Of a DNA stretch of 64,000 nucleotides, positions 9,579 through 20,827 are shown piece after piece. The notes under the pieces are model-generated. The model was not told where the DNA came from and searched no databases. It saw only the letters and a list, made by a program, of their open reading frames with translations. Source of the stretch: Lentzea jiangxiensis (lineage in GTDB: Bacteria; Actinomycetota; Actinomycetes; Mycobacteriales; Pseudonocardiaceae); assembly GCF_900104175.1 (NCBI RefSeq), contig NZ_FNIX01000001.1:124001-188000 (forward strand). The letters run 5' to 3'. Each line of letters begins with the position of its first letter. Position 1 is the stretch's first letter. The translations under genes and the position numbers were made by a program.

Positions 9579-11659
9579 GTGCACACGAACGACCTCGGTG
9601 AGAACCACGGCAACGCCGTGCAGGCGGCGTACGTCGCGCACCTGTCCGTGGGCGCGGTACCGGACCGGCCGGCGGTTCCGAGGCAGCTGCCGTTCGCCTC
9701 ACCCGGCTTCGTCGGCCGCACCGGGCACCTGGCTGTCCTCGACCGGCTGACCACCGCGCTCGACACCGGCATCACCGTGCTCGCCGCCGTGGTCGGCACC
9801 GCGGGGGTGGGCAAGACGTCCCTGGTGCTCAGGTGGGCGCGGGAGGCCCAGCGGCACTTCCCCGACGGCACCCTGTACGTGAACCTGCGCGGCTACGGGC
9901 CCGGCGGACCGGTCGCCTCCGGCGACGTCCTGGCCGACTTCCTCGTCGCTCTCGGGATCCCGCCGGAACGGGTCCCGCCGCGCCAGGAGGCCCGCGCCGC
10001 GCTGTACCGGTCGCTGCTGGCCGACCGGCGCGTGCTGGTCGTGCTCGACAACGCCAACGGCGCCGGGCAGCTGCGCCCGCTGCTGCCCGCCGGCCCCGGC
10101 TGCGTGGTGGTGACGAGCCGGTCCGACCTGGTGGGGCTGGAGATCGGCGAGGGAGCGGTGCGCATCCCGTTGCCGCTGCTCAGCGACGAGGAGGCGCGGG
10201 AGCTGGTCGGCGCGGTGCTGAAGCGTCCGGCCGAGACCGCCGCCGTCGCCGAACTGGTCGACGCGTGCGCACGGCTGCCGCTGGCGCTGCGGATCGCGGC
10301 GGGGCGCGTCGCCACCACCCCGCACCTCACGGTCGCGCAGCTCGTGGCGGAACTGCGGGCGCAGCGGTGGGAGGTGCTGAGCGTCCCGGACGACGAGCAG
10401 CAGGCGGTGCGCACCGTGTTCGACTGGTCCTACCGGCGGCTGCGGCCGGAGGAGGCGCTGCTGTTCCGGCGGATCGGGCTGCTGCCGGTGGAGAGCTTCG
10501 GCGTGCTCACCTCCGCCGTGCTGTGCGACGTCGAACCGCACACCGCGCGCACGCTGCTGGCCGGCCTCGCCGCCCAGCACCTGGTCGAACCGGCCGGCGA
10601 GGACCGGTACACCTGCCACGACCTGCTCCGGGCGTACGCCGCGGACCTCGCCGAGCGGGACGAGGACCGGGACGAGGCGGTGCACCGGCTGCTCGACTGG
10701 GTCGCCCACCACGCCAGGAAGGCGTTCCTGACGCTCTTCCCAGACCGCGCCGATCTGCACGCGGGTGCTCGGGTGGCCACCGGCACCCGGCTGGAGCAGC
10801 ACTTCGGCAGCACGGAGGACGCCTGGGCCTGGGCGGACGCCGAGTTCGGCAACGCCACCGCGTACGTGCGGGCCGCGGAGCGCCACGGCCTGCCGGGGAT
10901 CGCGGTGCTGCTCGCCGACATCACGTGCGCGTACCTGGCACTCCTCGGCCGGTTCGACGAGGCGCTGGAGGTGTGCGGCATCGGTGTGCGCGCCGCCGCG
11001 GTGCTCGGCGACAAACGGGCGGAGTGCCTGGTGGCGTTGAGTTTCGGGCACATGCTGAGCACGGTCGGCGACTGGTCGCGCGCCGCCGAGGTCTACCGCG
11101 CCACCCTCGCGACCGCCCGCGAGCTCGGCGACGCGGAACTGGTCGCGGAGGCGCTGGTCCACCTGGGCTGGCTCGACCTCGAGACCGGACGGCACGCCGA
11201 GGCGCTGCCGCACCTCGCGGGAGCGCTCGCCGCCGATCCCAGCGGCGGCCGGATGCGCAGCTTCATCGAGTTCTGCCTCAGCGGGGCGCACGCGGGTCTC
11301 GGTGATCACGAACAAGCGCTCGCGCACGCGGAACGGAGCCTCCGCCTGCTCGGCGACACGGACAGCCACCGGAGCTTCGCGTGGCAGGCGATGGCACGGG
11401 CGAGGCAGGTCGCGGGAGCCCACGCCGAAGCCGTCGAGCTGTGCGAACGGGCGCTGGCCCGCGAGGACCACCACGACAACCCCCGCAACCACGCGCTGCG
11501 GCTCGACACCCTCGGCGAGTCCCTGCGGCACCTCGGCGACACCGCGCGGGCGCTGGAGTGCTGGCGGAAGCGCTGCGGGTGCTGGAGGAACGCGGCGACC
11601 ACCGCGCGCCCGACCTGCGGCGGCGACTGGCGGCGCTGGTCTCAGCGGACTCCGGTTAG
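9579..11659 (+). pseudogene. NB-ARC/TPR regulator-like protein, apparently frameshifted near 11566
   Basis: A STAND-type protein. After about 40 residues comes PGFVGRTGHLAVLDRL, then the Walker A GTAGVGKTSL, a Walker B-like RRVLVVLDNA, and a C-terminal half rich in tetratricopeptide-like helices. This resembles the ATPase/TPR part of AfsR/DnrI-type regulators without their N-terminal DNA-binding domain. Near 11565-11567 the frame breaks: the gene reads ALECWRK into junk, whereas one extra G would restore ALECW-REALRVLEERGDHRA to a stop at 11657-11659, 38 bases before menJ. Without correction the frame runs to 12716 across menJ. It is either a real pseudogene or a one-base sequencing error in a GG run. 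Confidence 0.65.
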
Positions 11660-11697
11660 AGTCGCGGAGGAGTCACGGCACACGTTAGGGAGTCTGG

Positions 11698-12963
11698 ATG
11701 AGCAGGCGCGGGATCAACGAGGACGCCGACGTCATCGTGGTGGGCGCGGGACCCGCGGGCTCGACCGCGGCGACCTACCTGGCCAGGGCGGGCCTCGACG
11801 TCCTCCTGCTGGAGAAGAGCACCTTCCCCAGGGAGAAGGTCTGCGGCGACGGCCTGACCCCCCGGGGCGTCAAGCAGCTCATCGACCTGGGCATCGACAC
11901 CCGCGAAAGCAACGGCTGGCTGCACAACAAGGGTCTGCGCGTGGTCGGCGGCGGCGTCACGATGGAGCTCGACTGGCCGGACCTGGCGACCTTCCCGAAC
12001 TACGGCGTGGTCCGCCCGCGCATGGACTTCGACGAGATGCTCGCGAACGCCGCGAAGGCTGCCGGCGCGCGCATGCACGAGCACACGACCGTCACGAAGG
12101 CCATCGTCGAGAACGGCCGGGTCGTGGGTGTGGAGGGCAAGCAGGGGCCGGAGAGGAACCCGGTCACCTACCGGGCCCCGATCGTCGTGGGCTGCGACGG
12201 GGTGAGCGCCAGGCTCGCCCTCTCCGTCGGCCTGCAGAAGGACGACGCCAAGCCCATGGGCGTCGCGGTCCGCCGGTACTACAACAGCCCGCGCACCAAG
12301 GACGACTACCTCGAGTCGCACCTCGAGCTGTGGGCGCCGGACGGCCAGCTGCTGCCCGGCTACGGCTGGATCTTCGGCATGGGCGACGGCAGCGTGAACG
12401 TCGGCCTGGGCATCCTCAGCACCTCGAAGGCCTACGGCACCACCGACTACCGCCAGCTCCTGCGCAGCTGGCTCGACGCGACGCCGGAGGAGTGGGGCTT
12501 CCGCGAGGAGAACGCGACGAGCCGCATCGGTGGCGCCGCGCTGCCGATGGGTCTCAACCGCAAGCCGCACTACCGGGCCGGGCTCGTGCTCGTCGGCGAC
12601 GCCGGCGGCATGGTCAACCCGTTCAACGGCGAGGGCATCGGCTACGCCATGGAGTCGGCCAAGATCGCGAGCGAGTCGATCGTCCAGGCCCTCGCGCGGA
12701 CCGGCGTCAACCGTGAACGGGCGCTGCACGGCTACCCGGTCCGGATCGAGGAGGCGCTCGGCAGTTACTACCGGCTCGGGAACGTCTTCTCGAAGCTCAT
12801 CGGCAACCCGGCGATCATGCGGACCGCAACGAAGTACGGAATGCCGCGGAAACGCCTGATGAAACTCGTGCTCAAGCTCCTGGCGGGCCTCTACGACCCC
12901 AAGGACGGCGACGCAATGGACAAGCTGATCGTGGCCGCGACGAAGCTCGCGCCGACTGCTTGA
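11698..12963 (+). CDS. menJ: Menaquinone reductase MenJ (geranylgeranyl reductase family)
   Basis: A 421-residue FAD-dependent reductase. The N-terminal dinucleotide motif is VIVVGAGPAGSTAATYLARA, followed by the family signature FPREKVCGDGLTPRGV. The second FAD motif VLVGDAGGMVNPFNGEGIGY lies near 298. In M. tuberculosis MenJ (Rv0561c) saturates one isoprene unit of the menaquinone side chain; the same role is inferred here from family and from the neighbouring menG, polyprenyl synthase and nuo genes. ATG 11698 has AGGGAG about five bases upstream. A strong terminator follows, separating it from nuo. Confidence 0.88.
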   Translation: MSRRGINEDADVIVVGAGPAGSTAATYLARAGLDVLLLEKSTFPREKVCGDGLTPRGVKQLIDLGIDTRESNGWLHNKGLRVVGGGVTMELDWPDLATFPNYGVVRPRMDFDEMLANAAKAAGARMHEHTTVTKAIVENGRVVGVEGKQGPERNPVTYRAPIVVGCDGVSARLALSVGLQKDDAKPMGVAVRRYYNSPRTKDDYLESHLELWAPDGQLLPGYGWIFGMGDGSVNVGLGILSTSKAYGTTDYRQLLRSWLDATPEEWGFREENATSRIGGAALPMGLNRKPHYRAGLVLVGDAGGMVNPFNGEGIGYAMESAKIASESIVQALARTGVNRERALHGYPVRIEEALGSYYRLGNVFSKLIGNPAIMRTATKYGMPRKRLMKLVLKLLAGLYDPKDGDAMDKLIVAATKLAPTA

Positions 12964-12980
12964 ATTACTCCGAATAGGTG

Positions 12981-13013
12981 ACGGCACCGGCTCAATACGA
13001 GCCGGTGCCGTTT
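12981..13013 (+). terminator. Rho-independent terminator after menJ
   Basis: A perfect 13-bp stem (ACGGCACCGGCTC with its complement) around the loop AATAC, followed by TTT. It ends the menJ transcript 17 bases past the stop codon and insulates the nuo promoter. Confidence 0.85.
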
Positions 13014-13053
13014 CGTATGTTGCCCCCACGTTAAACCCCCAGGTCAGACCCTG

Positions 13054-13065
13054 TGACCTAGGTCA
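13054..13065. promoter_or_regulatory. Palindrome TGACCTAGGTCA upstream of nuoA
   Basis: A perfect 12-base palindrome inside TGTGACCTAGGTCATT. It partly resembles the CRP/FNR-family pattern TGTGA-N6-TCACA (left half perfect, right half weaker). A TACACT -10-like hexamer follows at 13079-13084. The binding protein is unknown. Confidence 0.35.
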
Positions 13066-13095
13066 TTTACAGGCGTTCTACACTGGCGATCGAGC

Positions 13096-13113
13096 TTGTG
13101 AATCGCTTCACAA
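13096..13113. promoter_or_regulatory. Rex-type operator 1 upstream of nuoA
   Basis: TTGTGAATCGCTTCACAA has perfect TTGTGAA/TTCACAA arms around four bases. This matches the redox repressor Rex consensus (TGTGAAnnnnTTCACA), known in Streptomyces coelicolor upstream of cydABCD and nuo genes. Rex binds when NADH/NAD+ is low and leaves DNA when NADH rises. Confidence 0.75.
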
Positions 13114-13127
13114 CAGTGTGATCAAGC

Positions 13128-13145
13128 TTGTGAACTGTTTCACAA
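13128..13145. promoter_or_regulatory. Rex-type operator 2 upstream of nuoA
   Basis: TTGTGAACTGTTTCACAA has the same perfect arms as operator 1. Centre-to-centre distance is 32 bp, about three helical turns, so two Rex dimers could sit on the same face of the DNA. Confidence 0.75.
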
Positions 13146-13147
13146 GC

Positions 13148-13171
13148 GTTTGTTAGGTCTGCCTAACAAAC
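13148..13171. promoter_or_regulatory. Perfect inverted repeat between the Rex sites and nuoA
   Basis: GTTTGTTAGG and its exact complement flank TCTG, giving a 24-base palindrome only two bases after the second Rex site. It contains TTAGG-N4-CCTAA, reminiscent of but not spaced like the DtxR/IdeR iron box. It has no T-tract, so it looks like a binding site rather than a terminator. Confidence 0.5.
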
Positions 13172-13230
13172 GACTGGCGGATCTACACCCTTAGGGTGCG
13201 CCTCGACACGCGAGGAAAGGACGACGGAGC

Positions 13231-13596
13231 GTGCTTGACCCTTACCTCCCCCTCGTATTGATGTTCGCGCTTGCCGGGGCGTTCGCACTGTTCTCGGTGA
13301 CCGCAGCTCCCTACATCGGACCCCGCCGCTACAACAAGGCGAAGCTCGACGCGTACGAGTGCGGCATCGAGCCGAGCCCGCAGCCCGTCGTGGGCGGAGG
13401 GCGCATGCCCGTCGCCTACTACCTGACGGCGATGCTGTTCATCCTGTTCGACATCGAAATGGTCTTCCTCTACCCGTTCGCCGTGGCCGCCGACAAGCTC
13501 GGCCTGTTCGGGCTGGTGGAGATCGTCCTGTTCGTCGCCACGGTCGGCTTCGCGTACGTCTACGTGTGGCGTCGCGGCGGCCTCGACTGGAACTGA
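13231..13596 (+). CDS. nuoA: NADH-quinone oxidoreductase subunit A
   Basis: A 121-residue three-helix membrane subunit of complex I, near the quinone chamber. Helices lie at about residues 6-28, 62-85 and 93-113. The conserved [11 protein letters not shown] loop between helices 1 and 2, and the acidic [10 protein letters not shown] in helix 2, are intact. The GTG start at 13231 has GGAG five bases upstream. It is first of the 14-gene nuoA-N operon and has a 267-base upstream region with two Rex-type operators and two further palindromes. Confidence 0.95.
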   Translation: MLDPYLPLVLMFALAGAFALFSVTAAPYIGPRRYNKAKLDAYECGIEPSPQPVVGGGRMPVAYYLTAMLFILFDIEMVFLYPFAVAADKLGLFGLVEIVLFVATVGFAYVYVWRRGGLDWN

Positions 13597-13603
13597 GGAA
13601 GTC

Positions 13604-14155
13604 ATGGGTCTCGAGGAGAAGCTCCCGAACGGCATCCTGCTGGTCAGCGTCGAGAAGCTGGTCAACTGGACCCGCAAGTCCTCGCTCTGGCCTGCCACCT
13701 TCGGCCTGGCCTGCTGCGCCATCGAGATGATGACGACGGGTGGTCCGCGCTACGACCTCGCCCGCTTCGGCATGGAGGTCTTCCGCGCCTCACCGCGCCA
13801 GGCGGACCTGATGATCGTCGCGGGTCGCGTGACCAACAAGATGGCGCCGGTCCTGCGGCAGATCTACGACCAGATGCCCGAGCCGCGCTGGGTGCTGGCC
13901 ATGGGCGTGTGCGCCAGCAGCGGCGGCATGTTCAACAACTACGCGGTGGTGCAGGGCGTCGACCACGTCGTGCCCGTCGACATGTACCTGCCGGGCTGCC
14001 CGCCGCGGCCGGAGATGCTGATGGACGCGATCCTCAAGATCCACGCCAAGATCATGGACGAGCCGCTGGGCGCCGTGCGCGCCAAGGCGCTCGCCGACTC
14101 GGGCCACCGCACCGATCTCATCCCGTCGTCCGAGCGTTTTGCGAGGAAGAAGTGA
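13604..14155 (+). CDS. nuoB: NADH-quinone oxidoreductase subunit B
   Basis: A 183-residue peripheral-arm subunit carrying the terminal [4Fe-4S] cluster N2 that reduces menaquinone. The four ligands are the adjacent cysteines in LACCAIEMM, the cysteine of [10 protein letters not shown] and that of LPGCPPRPE. The ATG lies seven bases after nuoA and its stop overlaps nuoC. A second, shorter NuoB-like protein is encoded at 44335-44745. Confidence 0.96.
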   Translation: MGLEEKLPNGILLVSVEKLVNWTRKSSLWPATFGLACCAIEMMTTGGPRYDLARFGMEVFRASPRQADLMIVAGRVTNKMAPVLRQIYDQMPEPRWVLAMGVCASSGGMFNNYAVVQGVDHVVPVDMYLPGCPPRPEMLMDAILKIHAKIMDEPLGAVRAKALADSGHRTDLIPSSERFARKK

Positions 14156-14904
14156 CCGAGCCAGGGGGCGAGCACTCCAGCGTCAACAACCGCGCGGGAG
14201 AAGACCTCGAGAAGACCAACCCGGACGAGGCGAAGGCCAAGGCGCCGATCCTCGCGGGCAAGGAGCGCCAGGGCCTGTTCGGCGTCACCGGCTCCGGTGA
14301 CACGTCCGGCTTCGGCGGCCTGCGCCTGCCCGCCCACGTGGCCGCTCCGTCCGAGCGCCCGTTCGGCGGCTGGTTCGACGAGGTCGCGGACGAGCTGTTC
14401 GCCGCCATCGCCGACAAGGGCCTGCCCGCCGACACGGTGCAGCAGGTGACGGTCGACCGCGGCGAGATCACCTTCTACCTCAGGCCGGAGACGCTGCTGG
14501 AGGTGGCGCGCATCTGCCGCGACACCCCGGCGCTGCGCTTCGAGCTCTGCAGCTCGGTGTCCGGTGTGGACTACGGCGCCGACGTGCCGCAGCGCCTGCA
14601 CTCGGTCACGCACCTGACGTCGATGACGTACCGCCGCCGCATCCGGCTGGAGGTCGCGGTCGACGTCGAGCACCCGCACGTGCCGAGCCTCGTCGAGGTC
14701 TACCCGACGGCGGACTGGCAGGAGCGCGAGACCTGGGACATGTTCGGGATCATCTACGACGGTCACCCCGGACTGACCCGCATCCTCATGCCGGACGACT
14801 GGGACGGCCACCCCCAGCGCAAGGACTACCCGCTGGGCGGCATCCCGGTGGAGTACAAGGGCGCGGAGATCCCTCCGCCGGACCAGAGGCGGTCCTACTC
14901 ATGA
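14152..14904 (+). CDS. nuoC: NADH-quinone oxidoreductase subunit C
   Basis: A 250-residue peripheral-arm subunit without cofactor that packs against NuoD and NuoB. The family signature [17 protein letters not shown] lies near 197, followed by [18 protein letters not shown]. The start is a GTG overlapping the nuoB stop. The first 60 or so residues are a hydrophilic N-terminal extension longer than in E. coli-like proteins, as usual in actinobacteria. NuoC and NuoD are separate proteins here, not fused. Confidence 0.95.
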   Translation: MTEPGGEHSSVNNRAGEDLEKTNPDEAKAKAPILAGKERQGLFGVTGSGDTSGFGGLRLPAHVAAPSERPFGGWFDEVADELFAAIADKGLPADTVQQVTVDRGEITFYLRPETLLEVARICRDTPALRFELCSSVSGVDYGADVPQRLHSVTHLTSMTYRRRIRLEVAVDVEHPHVPSLVEVYPTADWQERETWDMFGIIYDGHPGLTRILMPDDWDGHPQRKDYPLGGIPVEYKGAEIPPPDQRRSYS

Positions 14905-16343
14905 CCGAGCGACTTTCCGACGTCACCACCGGGACCAACACCAGCGCGACCGGTAGCGACAGCACGGACGACGTCAAGACCCGCACCGAGGCCCCGCAGG
15001 TCGCGGACTCCGTGGGGACCAACGGGACCACCGAGGCCCCCGAGGTCGCGGACTCCCGCAAGACCACCGAGGGCACCGTCTACACGGTGACCGGCGGCGA
15101 CTGGGACGAGGTCCTCGCGGACGCGGTCCACGACGAGCGCATCGTCATGAACCTCGGCCCGCAGCACCCCTCGACCCACGGCGTGCTCCGCCTGGTGCTG
15201 GAGCTCGAGGGCGAGACGGTCACCCACGCCCGCAGCGTGATCGGCTACCTGCACACCGGTATCGAGAAGAACGTCGAGTACCGGAACTGGGTCCAGGGCG
15301 TCACGTTCGTCACGCGCACCGACTACCTCGCGCCGCTGCACCACGAGGCCGCGTACTGCATGGCCGTCGAGAAGCTGCTCGGCGTCACGGTGCCGGACAA
15401 GGCGCAGGCGATCCGCGTGCTGCTGATGGAGATCAACCGCATCAGCTCGCACCTCGTCGCGCTCGCCACCGGAGGCATGGAGCTCGGTGCCCTCACCGGC
15501 ATGACCTCCGGCTTCCGCGAGCGCGAAGAGGCCCTACACCTGCTGGAGCACCTCACCGGCCTGCGGATGAACCACGCGTTCATCCGGCCAGGCGGCCTCG
15601 CGCAGGACCTGCCGTCCGACGCGGTCGAGAAGATCACCGCGTTCGTCAAGGTCATGGAAAAGCGGCTGCCGGACTACGACAAGCTGCTCACCGGTCAGCC
15701 GATCTGGCGCAACCGCCTCGCGGGCGTGGGCTACCTGCCCGTCGACGCGTGCCTCGCGCTCGGCATCACCGGCCCGATCCTGCGCTCCGCCGGCCTCGCC
15801 TGGGACCTGCGCAAGATCGAGCCGTACAGCGGCTACGAGAACTACAGCTTCGACGTGCCCACCTCGAACGCGGCGGACTGCTTCGCGCGGTACCTGCTGC
15901 GCCTCGAGGAGATGCACCAGTCGCTGAAGATCATCAAGCAGGTCGTGAAGAGCCTGCCGACCGGTCCGGTGATGGTCGAAGACGCGAAGATCGCGTGGCC
16001 CGCGCAGCTCACGATCGGCAGCGACGGCATGGGCAACTCGCTCGAGCACGTCCGCAAGATCATGGGCCAGTCCATGGAGTCCCTGATCCACCACTTCAAG
16101 CTGGTGACCGAGGGCTTCAAGGTTCCGCCGGGCCAGGTGTACGTGCCGGTCGAGTCGCCGCGCGGCGAGCTGGGCTACCACGTCGTCTCCGACGGCGGCT
16201 CGAGGCCGATGCGCGTGCACCTCCGCGAACCGAGCTTCGTGAACCTCCAGTCGATGCCCGCGATGTGCGAGGGCGGCATGGTCGCCGATGTGATCGCCGC
16301 CGTCGCCTCGATCGACCCGGTGATGGGTGGTTGTGACCGATGA
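14901..16343 (+). CDS. nuoD: NADH-quinone oxidoreductase subunit D
   Basis: A 480-residue subunit that, with NuoB, lines the quinone-binding cavity. The core starts near residue 75 with [16 protein letters not shown], the quinone-site loop with the conserved histidines. Later marks are [22 protein letters not shown] and [15 protein letters not shown]. The first 70 residues are a low-complexity Thr/Ser/Asp extension with two related PQVADS/PEVADS stretches, which appears dispensable to the fold. ATGA overlap with nuoC. Confidence 0.95.
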   Translation: MTERLSDVTTGTNTSATGSDSTDDVKTRTEAPQVADSVGTNGTTEAPEVADSRKTTEGTVYTVTGGDWDEVLADAVHDERIVMNLGPQHPSTHGVLRLVLELEGETVTHARSVIGYLHTGIEKNVEYRNWVQGVTFVTRTDYLAPLHHEAAYCMAVEKLLGVTVPDKAQAIRVLLMEINRISSHLVALATGGMELGALTGMTSGFREREEALHLLEHLTGLRMNHAFIRPGGLAQDLPSDAVEKITAFVKVMEKRLPDYDKLLTGQPIWRNRLAGVGYLPVDACLALGITGPILRSAGLAWDLRKIEPYSGYENYSFDVPTSNAADCFARYLLRLEEMHQSLKIIKQVVKSLPTGPVMVEDAKIAWPAQLTIGSDGMGNSLEHVRKIMGQSMESLIHHFKLVTEGFKVPPGQVYVPVESPRGELGYHVVSDGGSRPMRVHLREPSFVNLQSMPAMCEGGMVADVIAAVASIDPVMGGCDR

Positions 16344-17059
16344 CTCAGGCCCCAGAGAACACGGTGTTCGACCAGGCTGCTGTGGACAGGGCGCAGGCGA
16401 TCATCGCCCGCTACCCGCAGGCCCGCAGTGCGCTGCTCCCGATGCTGCACCTCGTGCAGTCGGTCGAGGGCTACGTCTCCCAGGACGGCATCCGGTTCTG
16501 CGCCGGGCAGCTCGACCTGAGCGAGGCCGAGGTCAGCGCGGTCGCGACGTTCTACACGATGTACAAGCGCCGCCCGTGCGGTGAGCACCTCGTGAGCGTC
16601 TGCACGAACACGCTGTGCGCGGCGCTGGGCGGCGACGAGATCTACTCGACGCTCAAGAGCCACCTCGGCGTGGGCCACGAGGAGACCGCGGGCGAGCCGG
16701 GCACGCCGGGCTCGATCACGCTGGAGCACGCCGAGTGCCTCGCCGCGTGCGACCTCGGCCCGGTGCTGCAGGTGAACTACGAGTTCTACGACAACCAGAC
16801 GCCCGAGAAGGCGCTGGGACTCGTGCAGGCGTTGCAGGCGGGGGAGAAGCCCGACCCCACCCGTGGCGCTCCGCTCACCGACTTCAAGCAGGCCGAGCTG
16901 CAGCTCGCCGGGTTCTTCGAGGGCCGCGACGCGGACCTCGACGGCCCGTCGGCGGCTCCGGAGTCGCTGCGCGGCGCGAAGATCGCCCAGGAACGCGGCT
17001 GGGACGCGCCGGCCATGCCGGACAACGCCGAGTTCCCGGCCCTGCCGGAAAAGAAGTAG
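16340..17059 (+). CDS. nuoE: NADH-quinone oxidoreductase subunit E
   Basis: A 239-residue subunit of the NADH-dehydrogenase module holding [2Fe-2S] cluster N1a. Four cysteine ligands are visible: two in [13 protein letters not shown] and two in [16 protein letters not shown]. The thioredoxin-like domain occupies about residues 75-165. The C-terminal 70 residues, rich in Ala, Asp and Pro, extend past the usual end of the family. ATGA overlap with nuoD. Confidence 0.95.
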   Translation: MTQAPENTVFDQAAVDRAQAIIARYPQARSALLPMLHLVQSVEGYVSQDGIRFCAGQLDLSEAEVSAVATFYTMYKRRPCGEHLVSVCTNTLCAALGGDEIYSTLKSHLGVGHEETAGEPGTPGSITLEHAECLAACDLGPVLQVNYEFYDNQTPEKALGLVQALQAGEKPDPTRGAPLTDFKQAELQLAGFFEGRDADLDGPSAAPESLRGAKIAQERGWDAPAMPDNAEFPALPEKK

Positions 17060-17069
17060 GGGGCACAAG

Positions 17070-18364
<1,295 letters not shown>

Positions 18365-18368
<4 letters not shown>

Positions 18369-20827
18369 CCATCGCGCCTGACAAGCCCAACGCAACCGAG
18401 CTCGTCGTGCCCGAGGGCCACGTCAAGCTCGTCATCGACGGTGTGGAGGTGGTCGCTCCCAAGGGAGAGCTGCTGATCCGCACCGCCGAGCGCCTCGGCA
18501 CGGTCATCCCGCGCTTCTGCGACCACCCGCTGCTGGAGCCCGCGGGCGCCTGCCGCCAGTGCCTCGTCGAGGTCGAGATGGGCGGCCGGCCGATGCCGAA
18601 GCCGCAGGCCTCCTGCACGATGACGGTCGCGGACGGCATGGTCGTGAAGACCCAGCTGACCTCGCCGGTCGCGGACAAGGCCCAGCAGGGTGTGATGGAG
18701 CTGCTGCTCATCAACCACCCGCTGGACTGCCCGGTCTGCGACAAGGGCGGTGAGTGCCCGCTGCAGAACCAGGCGATCGCCCACGGCCGCAGCGACTCCC
18801 GCTTCCACGAGCGCAAGCGCACGTTCCCGAAGCCGATCAACATCTCCACGCAGGTGCTGCTCGACCGCGAACGCTGCGTGCTCTGCCAGCGCTGCACCCG
18901 GTTCTCCGCGCAGATCGCCGGCGACCCGTTCATCGAGCTGCTGGAGCGCGGTGCGCTGCAGCAGATCGGCACGGCGCCGGAGAAGCCGTTCCAGTCGTAC
19001 TTCTCCGGCAACACCATCCAGATCTGCCCGGTCGGTGCCCTCACCAGCGCCGCCTACCGGTTCCGCGCCCGTCCGTTCGACCTCGTGTCGACGCCGAGCG
19101 TCTGCGAGCACTGCTCCTCCGGGTGCGCCGAGCGCACCGACTGGCGGCGCGGCAAGGTGCAGCGCAAGCTCGCCGGCGACGACCCGCAGGTCAACGAGGA
19201 GTGGATCTGCGACAAGGGCCGGTTCGCCTTCCGCTACGCCACGACGGCCGACCGCATCAAGCGGCCGCTGGTGCGCGACCGGGAGACCGGTGAGCTGCGC
19301 GAGTCGTCCTGGACCGAGGCGCTGCAGGTCGCGGCGGCCGGTCTGACGGCGGCCCGCGAGGCGAACGGCGTCGGCGTGCTGACCGGTGGCCGGCTGACCG
19401 TCGAGGACGCCTACGCGTACTCGAAGTTCGCCCGGATCGCGTTGCACACCAACGACATCGACTTCCGCGCCCGGCCGCACAGCGCCGAGGAGCTGGAGTT
19501 CCTGTCCGGCACCACGGTGTTCACCAACCCGGACAACGGCGTCACCTTCGGGGGCATCGAGTCCGCACCGGCCGCGCTGCTGGTCGCGTTCGAGCCGGAG
19601 GAAGAGGCGCCGATCGTCTTCCTGCGCCTGCGCAAGGCAGCCCGCAAGGGCACCAAGGTCTTCCACCTCGGCCAGTTCACGACCCCGGCCGTGGAGAAGA
19701 CGCTCGGCACGCTGCTCGCCTGCGTGCCCGGTGCCGAGGCGAACGCGATCAACGCGCTGCCGGACCACGCGGCCGACGTCGTCGAGCTGCTGTCCAAGCC
19801 CGGTGCGGTGATCCTCGTCGGCGAACGCGCCGCGGTGGTCCCCGGCACGTTCACCGCGGTCGCCCGGCTGGCCGAGCGCACCGGTGCCAGGGTCGCGTGG
19901 ATCCCGCGCCGCGCCGGTGAGCGCGGTGCGCTCGCGGTCGGTGCCACGCCGAACCTGCTGCCCGGTGGCCGTCACGTCGCGAACGCCGCGGCGCGCCTGG
20001 AGGTCGAGCGCACCTGGGGCGTCGAGGAGGGCTCGCTGCCCGCGACGCCCGGCCGCGACACCACCGGCATCCTCGAGGCCGCCGCGAGCGGTGAGCTGTC
20101 CGGCCTGGTGGTGGGCGGCGTCGACCCGTTCGACCTGCCCGACCCCGCGCTGGCCGAGAAGGCCCTGGCGGGAGCCGGTTTCATCGTGAGCCTGGAGCTG
20201 CGGCCGAGCGCGGTCACCGCGCACGCGGACGTCGTGCTCCCGATCGCCCCGGCGGTCGAGAAGGCGGGCAGCTACCTCAACTGGGAGGGCCGCCGCCGCG
20301 AGTTCGGCACCACGCTCGAGGGCACCGGTTCGCTGCCGGACTGCCGCGTGCTCGACACCCTCGCGGTGGAGATGGACGCGGACCTGTTCACGCAGACGCC
20401 CGCCGCCTCGGCCGCCGACCTGGCCCGCCTCGGCGAGGGAGCCGTCACCGGCTCCTCGCTGAACGTCGCCGCGCCGCTGGTGTCCCCGGCCGGTCCCGGC
20501 AAGGCCGTGCTCGCCACGTGGCACCGCCTGATCGGCAACGGTTCGCTGCAGGTCGACGAGCCGCACCTCGCCGGCACGGCCCGCCCTGTCGTCGCGAAGG
20601 TCGCGAAGACCACCGCGGCGCAGTTCGGCCTGGAGACCGGTGGCCACGTGACGGTCTCCACGGAGCGCGGTGCGATCACGCTCCCGGTCGAGACCGACGA
20701 CCTGCCCGAGGGCGTCATCTGGCTGCCCACCAACTCGGGTGACGTGACCGTCCGTGCCACGCTCGGCGCGGGTCACGGCTCGATCGTCTCCGTCAGCGGT
20801 GGATCTTCTCTTGGGGTGAAGTCATGA
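18365..20827 (+). CDS. nuoG: NADH-quinone oxidoreductase subunit G
   Basis: The 820-residue largest peripheral subunit, relaying electrons through several Fe-S clusters. Ligand sets in order: a [2Fe-2S] site ([19 protein letters not shown], then SCTMTV), the H-C3 type site around [19 protein letters not shown], a [4Fe-4S] site in [11 protein letters not shown] with a distant CPVGAL, and the extra N7-type site CEHCSSGC with [10 protein letters not shown]. After residue 240 follows a molybdopterin-oxidoreductase-like fold with no evident molybdenum site. ATGA overlaps with both neighbours. Confidence 0.95.

Noticed and set aside
9579..12716. One open frame of 1045 codons running from the NB-ARC gene through most of menJ
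   Set aside because: After 11567 the sequence loses all family character and overlaps menJ in another frame; a single-base frameshift explains it better than a real 1045-residue protein.
13148..13171. Canonical IdeR/DtxR iron box
   Set aside because: Half-sites resemble TTAGG/CCTAA but the spacing and the 19-base consensus do not fit, so it is listed only as an unassigned palindrome.
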